Of a stretch of 64,000 nucleotides of DNA, positions 15,960-23,295 are shown one piece after another. The stretch is taken from contig NZ_JAKRKC020000002.1 in assembly GCF_022664455.2 (NCBI RefSeq), positions 310,001 to 374,000 of the forward strand. Reading direction: 5' to 3'. The notes under the pieces were generated by a model that worked only from the letters and a program-made list of their open reading frames with translations, ran no database searches and was not told the origin of the DNA. The position numbers and the translations under genes are program-made. The stretch's first letter is position 1; every line of letters begins with the position of its first letter. The stretch is from Actinomadura luzonensis. GTDB lineage: Bacteria; Actinomycetota; Actinomycetes; Streptosporangiales; Streptosporangiaceae.

Positions 15960-16000
15960 TAAGGGCCGAACGTCACGCTCATCACGTCCTAAGCCCCTGA
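15960..16000 (-). promoter_or_regulatory. Two DosR-like boxes upstream of amidohydrolase
   Basis: Minus-strand sites GTGACGTTCGGCCCTTA (15960-15976) and TCAGGGGCTTAGGACG (15985-16000). The first agrees well with the block's consensus, the second only partly. They share the divergent gap with the strong site at 16026. Confidence 0.4.
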
Positions 16001-16025
16001 TCGGCTGCCCGCGACGGCGCGGGAA

Positions 16026-16074
16026 GGGACTTTCAGCCCTACCGTCCCGGGCCGCGCCCGGCTGATCGTGGAAG
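16026..16074 (+). promoter_or_regulatory. DosR-like box plus downstream element, ABC operon promoter
   Basis: GGGACTTTCAGCCCTA (16026-16041) and GATCGTGGAAG (16064-16074) repeat the promoter at 1369-1418, including the exact 38-base offset and flanking bases (CTACC after the box, CGGCCC after the second element). Similarity outside these blocks is low, so this is conservation of elements rather than a recent duplication. Confidence 0.6.
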
Positions 16075-16138
16075 ACGGCCCGATCATGCGGTCCGGCGGC
16101 CCGCCGGGGCGGGTGACGGACAAGGGGGAGGTACGGGG

Positions 16139-17092
16139 ATGACCGGTGACGCGGCGATCGAGGCGGCCGGGCTGACGAAACGGTTCGGCGAGCGGGCCGC
16201 CGTCGATGACCTCACGATCGAGATCGGCCAGGGCGAGGTGTTCGGCGTCCTCGGGCCGAACGGCGCGGGCAAGACGACCACCGTCAGGATGCTCGCCACC
16301 CTGCTCCGGCCGACGGCGGGACGCGCCCGCGTGGCGGGCGTCGAACTGCGGCCGGAGAACGCCGTGGCGATCCGCGAGCGGATCAGCGTCATGCCGGAGT
16401 CGCCCGGCCTGTACACGCGCCTGTCGGTGGAGGAGAACCTGCGCTTCCACGCCCGCCTGTACGCCCGCCTGTACGGCCGGCGGGGCCGTGACGGCCTGCG
16501 GCGCGTCGAGGCGGCGCTGGAGGCGGTCCGGCTGCTCGACCGGCGGCACGAGCTGGTGGGCGCGCTGTCCAAAGGGCTGCGGCAGCGGGCCGCGCTGGCC
16601 CGGGCGCTGCTGCCCGGCGCGCCTGTGCTGTTCCTGGACGAACCCACCCAGGGCCTGGACCCCGCGGCGACCCACGAGGTACGCGAGCTGATCGCCGGGC
16701 TGCGTTCCCGGGGGACGACGATCCTGCTGACGACGCACCGGCTGGAGGAGGCCGAGCGGCTGTGCGACCGGGTGGCGTTCCTGCGCTCGCGCCTGATCGC
16801 CGTCGGCCGGCCCGCCGAGCTGCGCCGCAGGCTGTTCACCCCGTCGATCGACGTCGAGCTGCTGGACCCGGTGCGGGCGCCGGACACGCTGTTCGGCCAG
16901 GTGGCGGGCGTCACCGGCTGGACCGGCGGCGGCGACCGCTACCAGGTCGCCGTCACCAACCCGCGGCGGGTGGCGCCGCTGCTGGCCGGCGCCCTGGTGA
17001 GCGCGCACGCCGGCATCGTCCGGCTGGCCGAGTCCGAGCACACCCTGGAGGACGTGTACCTGGAGCTGGTGGGGGAGGAGGAGCCGGCGTGA
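16139..17092 (+). CDS. ABC-2 type transporter ATP-binding protein
   Basis: A 317-residue ABC ATPase of the DrrA/CcmA-like export class. Walker A GPNGAGKT (residues ~40-47), Q-loop region VMPESPGLYTRLSVEEN, signature degenerated to ALSKGLRQR, Walker B VLFLDEPTQGLDP and the switch histidine in LLTTHRLEEAERL. The C-terminal ~80 residues are the usual substrate-class extension. The gene follows GGGGGAGG and overlaps the permease gene by four bases. With the permease it should form an exporter, and the promoter places it in the DosR-like block. Confidence 0.93.
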   Translation: MTGDAAIEAAGLTKRFGERAAVDDLTIEIGQGEVFGVLGPNGAGKTTTVRMLATLLRPTAGRARVAGVELRPENAVAIRERISVMPESPGLYTRLSVEENLRFHARLYARLYGRRGRDGLRRVEAALEAVRLLDRRHELVGALSKGLRQRAALARALLPGAPVLFLDEPTQGLDPAATHEVRELIAGLRSRGTTILLTTHRLEEAERLCDRVAFLRSRLIAVGRPAELRRRLFTPSIDVELLDPVRAPDTLFGQVAGVTGWTGGGDRYQVAVTNPRRVAPLLAGALVSAHAGIVRLAESEHTLEDVYLELVGEEEPA

Positions 17093-17901
17093 GTAGCGTG
17101 CTGAACGCCCGGGTGCGGGCGGTGGCGAGCAAGGAGCTCGCCGAGTACCGGCGCAACCGGCTGGTGGTGGTGAGCATGGCGCTGCTGCCGGCGCTGCTGT
17201 TCGCGCTGGCGCTGGCCGCCCTGATCCCGCTGCCGGACGGCGTCGCCGAGCGGAACCTCCGCACCGCCGGGGGAGCGGCGCTGGAGCTGTTCCTCCTCGT
17301 TCCCTTGATCATCCCGACGGTCGTGTCGGTCCACTCGGTGCTGGGCGAGCGCGAGCAGGGCACGCTGGAGCCGCTGCTGACGACCCCCGTGACCGACGGC
17401 GAGCTGCTGCGCGGCAAGGCGATCGCGGCGTGCGCGCCGGCCGTGCTGCTGTCCTGGCTGCTGTTCGGCCTCTTCGCCGGCGCCGGCGCGCTGTGGATGC
17501 GGCCGTCCGTGCTGCGGTGGGTGTTCACCGGCGAGTCGGTCCTCGCGGCCCTGGCGTTCGCGCCGCTCATGGCGGCGTTCGCGGTGATCGCCACGATGCT
17601 GGTCTCGGCGGGCACGCGCGACCTGCGGGTGGCCCAGCAACTGGCCGGCCTCGCCGTCCTGCCGATGTTCCTGGGCGCCATGGCGCTCAGCTTCCGGCTC
17701 GTGCCGATGAGCTACCTCGTGTACGCGCTGTGCGCGGCCGGCGTCGGCCTGCTGGACGGGCTCGGCTGGCTGCTGCTGCGCCGGGTCTTCGACCGCGAGC
17801 TGCTGCTCGCCGGCGCGCGCCCGCCCCGGCGTTCGGGACGGGACCGTCGCGTCCCGCCGTGCCGCCCGCGGGACGCCCGGACCGGAGGTGGTCCGCGATG
17901 A
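17089..17901 (+). CDS. ABC-2 type transporter permease
   Basis: A 270-residue membrane protein with about six hydrophobic helices (first at ~24-45, MALLPALLFALALAALI; last at ~205-235). The ABC-2 hallmark LGEREQGTLEPLLTTPVTDGELLRGK is complete. The C-terminal ~30 residues are a basic cytoplasmic tail. Translation starts at a GTG overlapping the ATPase gene's stop, so the two are coupled. The substrate is unknown; the next two genes encode a two-component system that could sense it. Confidence 0.92.
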   Translation: MSSVLNARVRAVASKELAEYRRNRLVVVSMALLPALLFALALAALIPLPDGVAERNLRTAGGAALELFLLVPLIIPTVVSVHSVLGEREQGTLEPLLTTPVTDGELLRGKAIAACAPAVLLSWLLFGLFAGAGALWMRPSVLRWVFTGESVLAALAFAPLMAAFAVIATMLVSAGTRDLRVAQQLAGLAVLPMFLGAMALSFRLVPMSYLVYALCAAGVGLLDGLGWLLLRRVFDRELLLAGARPPRRSGRDRRVPPCRPRDARTGGGPR

Positions 17902-18043
17902 GACTGCTGACCCCCGCCCACGGGCACGTGGGGGGCCTGGCCCGCTGGCCACGCCGCGGTGGACGACGCCGCCCAGAGCCGCTACCGGCAGCGCGAACTC
18001 GCGGTCGCACCCTTCCTTCGGGGCGGCCGGTGATAATGGGCGG

Positions 18044-19234
18044 ATGGTCAACGTCGGGCGGCCGGGCGCCTGGGCCGCCGGGTTCTCCGGACGGCGGGCA
18101 GACGGCGCGGTCGCGGCCGCCACCACCGCGGCCACCCTGGGCCCGCTGCTGGCGTCCGGCCCGAAGGCGTGGTGGATCGTCGCGCTGGGCGTGCTCGCCT
18201 CCGCGCCCGTGTACTGGCGCAGGCGCGCGCCCATGACGGTCGCGCTGCTGGCCGGCGCCGCGATGACGGTCATGGTCTTCTGGGAGAAGCCGTTCCTGCC
18301 CTTCGGGCCCCTGGTCGCCGTCTACACCGTCGCGGACCTCAGCCCCAGGTGGCAGCGGCTGGCCGCGATCCCGGCGATCGCCGCCGTCGTCGGCGCGTCC
18401 CTGGTGCTGCCGGGGGAGGACAGCGAGACGTACCGCCTGGTCGGCACCGCGTTCGTGGCCGCGTACGCGCTGGGCACCAGCGCCCGCGCGCACCGGTCGC
18501 GCACGGCGGAGCTGGCCGAGCGGGCACGCCGCCGCGAGCAGGAGCACCTCGCCGCCGTGGCCGAGGAACGGGCGCGCATCGCCCGCGACATGCACGACAT
18601 CATCACGCACGCCGTCGGGCTGATGGTCGTCCAGGCCGAAGCCGGACCCGTCGTGGTGCGGAACGACGCCGCCAGGGCCGAGGCGGTCTTCGACGCGATC
18701 GCCGACACCGGCAGGGACGCGCTCACCGAGCTCCGCGGCCTGCTCACGGCGCTGCGCGAACCGGCCGCCCCGCCCCCGGCCGCCCGGGCGGCGGCCGTCC
18801 AGGACCAGCCGCGCCTGGACGGGCTCGCCGCGCTGGCCGCGAGGAGCGGGCTGGACGTGACCATGACCGTGGCGGGCGAACGACGCCCGGCTCCCGGCAG
18901 CGTCGAGGCTGCCGTCTACCGGATCGTCCAGGAGGCGCTCACCAACGTGCGCAAACACGCCGCGACGCCCGCCGCCCGGCTGCGGCTGCGCTGGCTCCCG
19001 GACGCCCTGCACGTCGAGATCACCGACGAGGGCACCGGGCCGAGCGGCGGGCACAACGGCGGGCACAACGGCGGGCACGGCGGCGGGCACGGCGGCGGGC
19101 ACGGCGGCGGGCACGGCGGGGGGCACGGCCTCACCGGCATGCGCGAACGCGCGGCCGCGTGCGGCGGCACGCTCACCGCCGGTCCAGGACAGCACGGAGG
19201 ATTCAGGGTCAAGGCCGTCTTTCCGCTTGAATAG
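18044..19234 (+). CDS. NarL-type sensor histidine kinase with His/Gly repeat
   Basis: A 396-residue membrane kinase: about four N-terminal helices (~25-145), then the HisKA_3 block EERARIARDMHDIITHAVGL with the phosphoacceptor His, and a HATPase domain (VQEALTNVRKHAATPA, N box; ITDEGTG, G1 box). Between the G1 and G2 boxes, where related kinases read GGHGLxGMRER, seven Gly-Gly-His units are inserted, encoded by a 12-base DNA repeat. The ATG lies seven bases after a GATAAT-like -10, so the mRNA may be leaderless. Partner of the regulator starting six bases later; probably linked to the preceding ABC exporter. Confidence 0.9.
   Translation: MVNVGRPGAWAAGFSGRRADGAVAAATTAATLGPLLASGPKAWWIVALGVLASAPVYWRRRAPMTVALLAGAAMTVMVFWEKPFLPFGPLVAVYTVADLSPRWQRLAAIPAIAAVVGASLVLPGEDSETYRLVGTAFVAAYALGTSARAHRSRTAELAERARRREQEHLAAVAEERARIARDMHDIITHAVGLMVVQAEAGPVVVRNDAARAEAVFDAIADTGRDALTELRGLLTALREPAAPPPAARAAAVQDQPRLDGLAALAARSGLDVTMTVAGERRPAPGSVEAAVYRIVQEALTNVRKHAATPAARLRLRWLPDALHVEITDEGTGPSGGHNGGHNGGHGGGHGGGHGGGHGGGHGLTGMRERAAACGGTLTAGPGQHGGFRVKAVFPLE
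19046..19129 (+). repeat. Seven 12-bp tandem repeats inside kinase gene
   Basis: Units of GGCGGGCACAAC or GGCGGGCACGGC, the last beginning GGGG, in frame and encoding Gly-Gly-His-Asn/Gly. The perfect identity of the middle units suggests recent slippage, so copy number probably varies between strains. Confidence 0.95.
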
Positions 19235-19239
19235 CGCAC

Positions 19240-19926
19240 ATGCTGCGCGTGCTCATCGCCGACGACCAGGATCTCTTCCGGGCCGGGTTCGGCCTGATCC
19301 TCGGCGCCCAGCCGGACCTGCAGGTGGTGGGCGAGGCGGCGGACGGCGACGAGGCGATCGCGCTGGCCCGGCGGCTGCGCCCGGACGTCGTCCTGATGGA
19401 CGTGCGGATGCCGGGCAAGGACGGCATCGAGGCCACTCGCGAGATCTGCGCGACCACCGACGCCAAGGTGCTCGTCCTGACCATGTTCGACCTGGACGAG
19501 TACGTCTACGACGCCGTACGCGCCGGAGCCAGCGGCTTCCTGCTCAAGGACATCCGCCGCGACGAGCTGGCGCACGCCGTGCGGACGGTCGCCGCCGGCG
19601 AGGCGTTGCTGGCGCCCGCCGCCACCCGCAGGCTGCTGGAGAGCCTGGTCAGGCGGCCGGCGCACGACCCGATGCCGCGACTGGCGGGCCGGCTGGAGGT
19701 GCTCACCGAGCGTGAGCGCGAGACGCTGCGGCTGGTCGCCCGCGGGCTGTCCAACGCCGAGATCGCCGCCGCGCTCGTGGTCACCGAGCACACCGTCAAG
19801 ACGCACGTCAGCCGCGTCCTGACGAAGCTCGGCCTGCGGGACCGGGTGCAGGCGGCCGTGTTCGCCTACGAGTGCGGCCTGGTGGTCGCCGGTGAGAGTG
19901 ACATCGGGGATCACACTCACGGCTGA
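19240..19926 (+). CDS. NarL/LuxR-family response regulator
   Basis: A 228-residue regulator: receiver domain 1-120 with acidic pair DDQD, phosphoacceptor Asp in VVLMDVRMPG, Thr in VLVLTMF and Lys in FLLKDI, followed by a LuxR-type helix-turn-helix (LTERERETLRLVARGLSNAE ... TVKTHVSRVLTKL). It pairs with the kinase just upstream (five-base gap). Likely target: the adjacent ABC exporter genes. All phosphotransfer residues are intact. Confidence 0.95.
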   Translation: MLRVLIADDQDLFRAGFGLILGAQPDLQVVGEAADGDEAIALARRLRPDVVLMDVRMPGKDGIEATREICATTDAKVLVLTMFDLDEYVYDAVRAGASGFLLKDIRRDELAHAVRTVAAGEALLAPAATRRLLESLVRRPAHDPMPRLAGRLEVLTERERETLRLVARGLSNAEIAAALVVTEHTVKTHVSRVLTKLGLRDRVQAAVFAYECGLVVAGESDIGDHTHG

Positions 19927-19962
19927 CGCGCCGCGGGGGTCACCGCGAGCAGCATCGTCGGC

Positions 19963-21360
19963 ATGAAACGTGTCCTGATCGCGCTCGCCGCGGCTCTCGC
20001 CTCGGGCGTGCTGCTGCACCTCGGCGCCGGCCTGCACCCCGTCGCCTGGCTGACGTGGCTCGCCCCCTTGCCCGTGCTGCTCGCCGCGCCCCGGGTGGGG
20101 GGCGGGGCGGCCTTCGGCGCGGGCGCGCTCGCCTGGCTCGGCGGCCAGCTCCAGCTGTGGCCGTACTTCACCGGGACGCTGGAGATGCCCGTGCCGGTGG
20201 CGGCCGGCCTGGTCGCCGGGCCGGCGCTGCTGTTCGGCTGCGGCGTGCTGCTCCACCGTACGCTGCTGGCGCGGCGGCGGCCGTTGCTCGCCGTGCTGGC
20301 CGTGCCGGCGCTGTGGGTGTGCGCCGAGTACCTGATGGCGCTGGCCGGGCCGCACGGCGCGTGGTGGAGCCTCGCCTACACCCAGGCCGGCGTGCTGCCC
20401 GTCCTGCAGACGGCCTCCGTCGCCGGGGTCTGGGGGATCACCTTCCTGCTGCTGCTCGTGCCGGCCGCCGCGGCGGCGCTCCTCGCGCCGGACGCGGGAC
20501 GCCGGCCGCGCGTCGCGCTGACCGCCGGCGCGCTGGCGGGGCTGGCCCTGGCGTACGGCTTCGCCCGCCTCGCCACGGGCCAGGACGGCGAGCCGCGCCG
20601 CGAGATCGCCCTCATCTCCACCGACGCCCCGCGCGACACCGCGGACCTCGGCTCCCCGCAGGGACGCGACCTGCTCGCCCGCTACCGCCGGGCCGTCGGC
20701 GCGGCCGCCGCGCGCGGCGCCGAGATCGCGGTGCTGCCGGAGAAGACGTTCGGGACGGCGACCGCCCGCCCGCCGCTGGCCGCGCAGGGAACGGCGGTCG
20801 TCACCGGCGTCGCCCTCCGCGCCGGCGCGACGTGGACGAACAGCGCGCTGGCCCACCCGTCCGGCGGCCGCTACGACAAGCACCATCTGATCCCCGGCCT
20901 GGAGTCCGAGTTCACGCCCGGGCACACGCTGACCTTCCTCGGCCGGACCACGACCGGCCTGATCATCTGCAAGGACCTCGACTTCCCCTGGCTGGTACGG
21001 CGGTACCGGCAGGCGGGAGCCACCGCGCTGCTCGCCCCCGCCTGGGACTTCGGCGACGACGCCTGGCTGCACAGCCGCATGGCGGTGGTGCGCGGGGTGG
21101 AGAGCGGGCTGTCGGTGGCCCGCGCCGCCCGCCAGGGCCTGCTCACGGTGAGCGACACCCGGGGACGGGTGCTGGCCGAGGGCCGCAGCGGCTCGCCGGG
21201 GATGACCACGGTCCTCGCGGCGCTTCCCCAGCGGGGCGCCCCGACCCTCTACACCGTCCTCGGCGACTGGGCCGCCTGGTGCTCGGCCGCGCTGCTGCTC
21301 GCCGCCCTGCTCACGCTCGCCCGCCGCCGCGCCGGCGGACGATCGCCCGCCACGCCATAG
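19963..21360 (+). CDS. lnt: Apolipoprotein N-acyltransferase
   Basis: A 465-residue integral membrane enzyme that N-acylates the lipid-modified cysteine of lipoproteins. Six or so N-terminal helices (1-205) precede the nitrilase-like domain. The catalytic triad is visible as Glu in VLPEKTFG, Lys in RYDKHHLIPGLE and Cys in LIICKDLDFPW; a last helix lies at ~432-455. It is shorter than the ~510 residues usual in Gram-negatives. High-GC Gram-positives often carry several Lnt paralogues, and this one is not beside a dolichol-phosphate mannose synthase gene, so it may be an accessory copy. Confidence 0.88.
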   Translation: MKRVLIALAAALASGVLLHLGAGLHPVAWLTWLAPLPVLLAAPRVGGGAAFGAGALAWLGGQLQLWPYFTGTLEMPVPVAAGLVAGPALLFGCGVLLHRTLLARRRPLLAVLAVPALWVCAEYLMALAGPHGAWWSLAYTQAGVLPVLQTASVAGVWGITFLLLLVPAAAAALLAPDAGRRPRVALTAGALAGLALAYGFARLATGQDGEPRREIALISTDAPRDTADLGSPQGRDLLARYRRAVGAAAARGAEIAVLPEKTFGTATARPPLAAQGTAVVTGVALRAGATWTNSALAHPSGGRYDKHHLIPGLESEFTPGHTLTFLGRTTTGLIICKDLDFPWLVRRYRQAGATALLAPAWDFGDDAWLHSRMAVVRGVESGLSVARAARQGLLTVSDTRGRVLAEGRSGSPGMTTVLAALPQRGAPTLYTVLGDWAAWCSAALLLAALLTLARRRAGGRSPATP

Positions 21361-21415
21361 AAACCCGGCCCCGGACGCGTCTCAACAGGGCGAGACCCCC
21401 GCCCCGAGGAGATTC

Positions 21416-21916
21416 GTGTACCCGGACCAGCAACGCGACTTCGCCGAGTTCGTGGCCGCCCGCTCGGACAGCCTGATCAGGCTCGCGTACGTCCTCACCA
21501 ACGACCAGCACGCCGCCGAGGACCTCCTGCAGAACGCGTTGACCAAGACGGCCGGCCGCTGGCGGCGGATCCGCGGCAACCCGGAGAGGTACGTGCGCAA
21601 GGTGATGTACCACGAGCAGGTCGACCGGTGGCGGAGCCTGGGGTGGGGCAGGGAGCGCGTGGTGGACGCGGTGCCCGAGCGGGCGGCCGGGGACCGGACC
21701 GCCGAGGTGGACACCCGCGTCGCTCTCGACCAGGCGTTGCGCGCGCTGCCCGTGCGCAAGCGGGCGGTGCTGGTGCTGCGCTACTACGAGGACCTCCCGG
21801 AGTCGGAGGTGGCCAAGATCATGGGGTGCTCGGTCGGCACCGTACGCAGCCAGACGCATCAGGCGATCACCCGGCTCCGCGAGCTGGTCGGCGAACCCCT
21901 CACCCTGGAGGCCTGA
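21416..21916 (+). CDS. SigE-family RNA polymerase sigma factor
   Basis: A 166-residue ECF-type sigma factor. Region 2 (FAEFVAARSDSLIRLAYVLT ... DLLQNALTKTAGRW) and region 4 (LPVRKRAVLVLRYYEDLPES, TVRSQTHQAITRLREL) are both present, and the size is that of the actinobacterial SigE-like (SACE_RS/group 41) family. GTG start with GAGGAG about six bases upstream. Its stop is one base from the next gene, which encodes a membrane protein that probably controls it. Confidence 0.93.
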   Translation: MYPDQQRDFAEFVAARSDSLIRLAYVLTNDQHAAEDLLQNALTKTAGRWRRIRGNPERYVRKVMYHEQVDRWRSLGWGRERVVDAVPERAAGDRTAEVDTRVALDQALRALPVRKRAVLVLRYYEDLPESEVAKIMGCSVGTVRSQTHQAITRLRELVGEPLTLEA

Positions 21917-21917
21917 C

Positions 21918-22778
21918 ATGACGACCGTCAACGAGCGCACCATCGCCGAGGAGCTGCGCCGCATGGCCGGCGAGGCCGTTCCGGTGAACGCCGCGGCCTA
22001 CGCCGCCCGCGCGGCCGCCCGATCGGCGCGCCGCCGCCTGTCGTGGTCCCTCGCCGCCCTCGCCACGCTGGTCGCCGGGCTCGGCTTCGTCCTCCCGCTC
22101 GACGAAGCGTCGACGACCGCGAAGGTGGCCGCGCCGCCGGCGCCCGGGCTGCCGGCGAACACTGCCGGGCAGCTGCGGCTGGTGCGCGACTGCATGCCCG
22201 CCGGCGGCCCGTCCGTCAACGTCAATCCCGACTGGCGCGACCCGGCGCACGGCACCGTACGAGATTTCCGCGTTCTGGCGGAATATCGGGACAAGAACGG
22301 CGTCAGTGCCCTGGTGGGCAGCGTCAAGGGCTTCGTCCTGTGCACGCCGTCCAGCGAGTCGCCCGAGCCCCCGGTGTTCACCTACTGGGGCAACCAGGCG
22401 CCGGGGCGCCTGACCGGCTTCCCCGGCCAGCTCAGCGTGGACGTCTACGCGGTGCACTACTGGTACCGGAAGAGCGCGGCGCCGCACGACAACTACGTGC
22501 GCGTCGTCGCCGGCCGGGTCGCTCCCGGCGTGCGGCGGGTGACGATCGGCTGGTCCTCGGGCAGGCGCACGGACGCCGTCGTGAACGGCGGCTTCTTCAT
22601 CGCCAGGACGCTGGCCGCGATCGTCACCAGCAAGAGCCCGAACAGCGGTGAACCCACGCGCCATGTCGACAGCCCCCCTGTCACCGTGACCGCCTACGAC
22701 GCGGCGGGCCGGGTCGCGGGCCGTCACGAGGGCGTCCGGTTCGGCTGGCGCGGCCCGGGAAGCGCCACGGCACAATGA
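21918..22778 (+). CDS. Membrane-anchored partner of SigE-family sigma factor
   Basis: A 286-residue protein: cytoplasmic ~40 residues (EELRRMAGEAVPVNAAAY), one transmembrane helix at ~42-60 (WSLAALATLVAGLGFVLP), and a ~220-residue extracellular domain with two Cys (RLVRDCMPAGG, GFVLCTPSS). Genes in this position behind SigE-family sigma factors are usually anti-sigma or sensor proteins; no zinc-binding anti-sigma motif is visible, so that role is inferred from context. Ends before a short possible gene. Confidence 0.75.
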   Translation: MTTVNERTIAEELRRMAGEAVPVNAAAYAARAAARSARRRLSWSLAALATLVAGLGFVLPLDEASTTAKVAAPPAPGLPANTAGQLRLVRDCMPAGGPSVNVNPDWRDPAHGTVRDFRVLAEYRDKNGVSALVGSVKGFVLCTPSSESPEPPVFTYWGNQAPGRLTGFPGQLSVDVYAVHYWYRKSAAPHDNYVRVVAGRVAPGVRRVTIGWSSGRRTDAVVNGGFFIARTLAAIVTSKSPNSGEPTRHVDSPPVTVTAYDAAGRVAGRHEGVRFGWRGPGSATAQ

Positions 22779-22782
22779 TCAC

Positions 22783-22950
22783 ATGACGGCGCAGAACCTC
22801 CACCACATGGACGCCGCGACCGGGCTGGCCCGCACGCGGGACCTGCTGCGCCCCGGCACCGCCCACCGCGCCGTGAAGGGCAACTGGAAGCACTCGTCGC
22901 CCCACCTCCTGATGCGCTACAGCGTCGTCTGGCGCAAGCCGGCCGGCTGA
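22783..22950 (+). CDS. Possible small protein (55 residues), leaderless
   Basis: An open frame MTAQNLHHMDAATGLARTRD... ending WRKPAG, with basic and aromatic composition and no membrane segment. I do not recognise it. Support: a CACAAT hexamer (22771-22776) exactly six bases before the ATG, the same geometry as other likely leaderless starts in this window. It is convergent with the STAS gene, seven bases apart. It could equally be untranslated 3' sequence of the preceding operon. Confidence 0.35.
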   Translation: MTAQNLHHMDAATGLARTRDLLRPGTAHRAVKGNWKHSSPHLLMRYSVVWRKPAG

Positions 22951-22956
22951 ACCGGG

Positions 22957-23295
22957 TCACGCGGTGTCCCAGCGCAGGTTGGGCACCGTGGCGCGCAGGT
23001 TCAGGAGGTCGAGGAGCTCGGCCAGGCCGGCGCGCACGTTCGTCAGCCGCAGGCGCCCTTGGCCGATCGCCGGCGCGACGCGCACCAGGACGTCGATCCC
23101 GGCGGCGTCGATGAAGGCGAGCCGGGCGCAGTCGACGACGAGATCACGGCCGGGGCGGGCCGCCTCGCCGAGCGCGGCCTCCAGGACGTCGCAGCCGGTC
23201 ACGTCCAGCTCGCCGACGAGGTGCACGGTGTGCGGGTGCTCGGGGTCCCGGCGCGCCTCAAACGGGCTTGAGTGGCGCCTTGATGCTGATGCCAT
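22957..23295 (-). CDS. STAS-domain protein (anti-anti-sigma type)
   Basis: A ~112-residue STAS domain: first strand HTVHLVGELDVTGCDVLEAAL, phosphoacceptor-loop region LAFIDAAGIDVLV, C-terminal helix LAELLDLLNL. The Ser normally phosphorylated by RsbW-type kinases is replaced by Ala (FIDAAG), so it cannot be switched off that way. The reading frame begins inside the KaiC-like gene's 3' end (38-base overlap with ATG at 23295; further upstream in-frame starts exist). Third gene of the RsbW-receiver/KaiC/STAS module and presumably the binding partner of the RsbW-like protein. Confidence 0.82.
   Translation of the reverse strand: MASASRRHSSPFEARRDPEHPHTVHLVGELDVTGCDVLEAALGEAARPGRDLVVDCARLAFIDAAGIDVLVRVAPAIGQGRLRLTNVRAGLAELLDLLNLRATVPNLRWDTA

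Noticed and set aside
17898..18043. Small open frame starting at an ATG overlapping the permease stop
   Set aside because: Composition is Pro/Arg/Gly-rich with no motif, and it runs through the likely kinase promoter.
19046..19129. Short regular repeats as a CRISPR-like array
   Set aside because: Units are 12 bp without spacers, in frame within a kinase gene and encoding Gly-Gly-His; it is a coding microsatellite.
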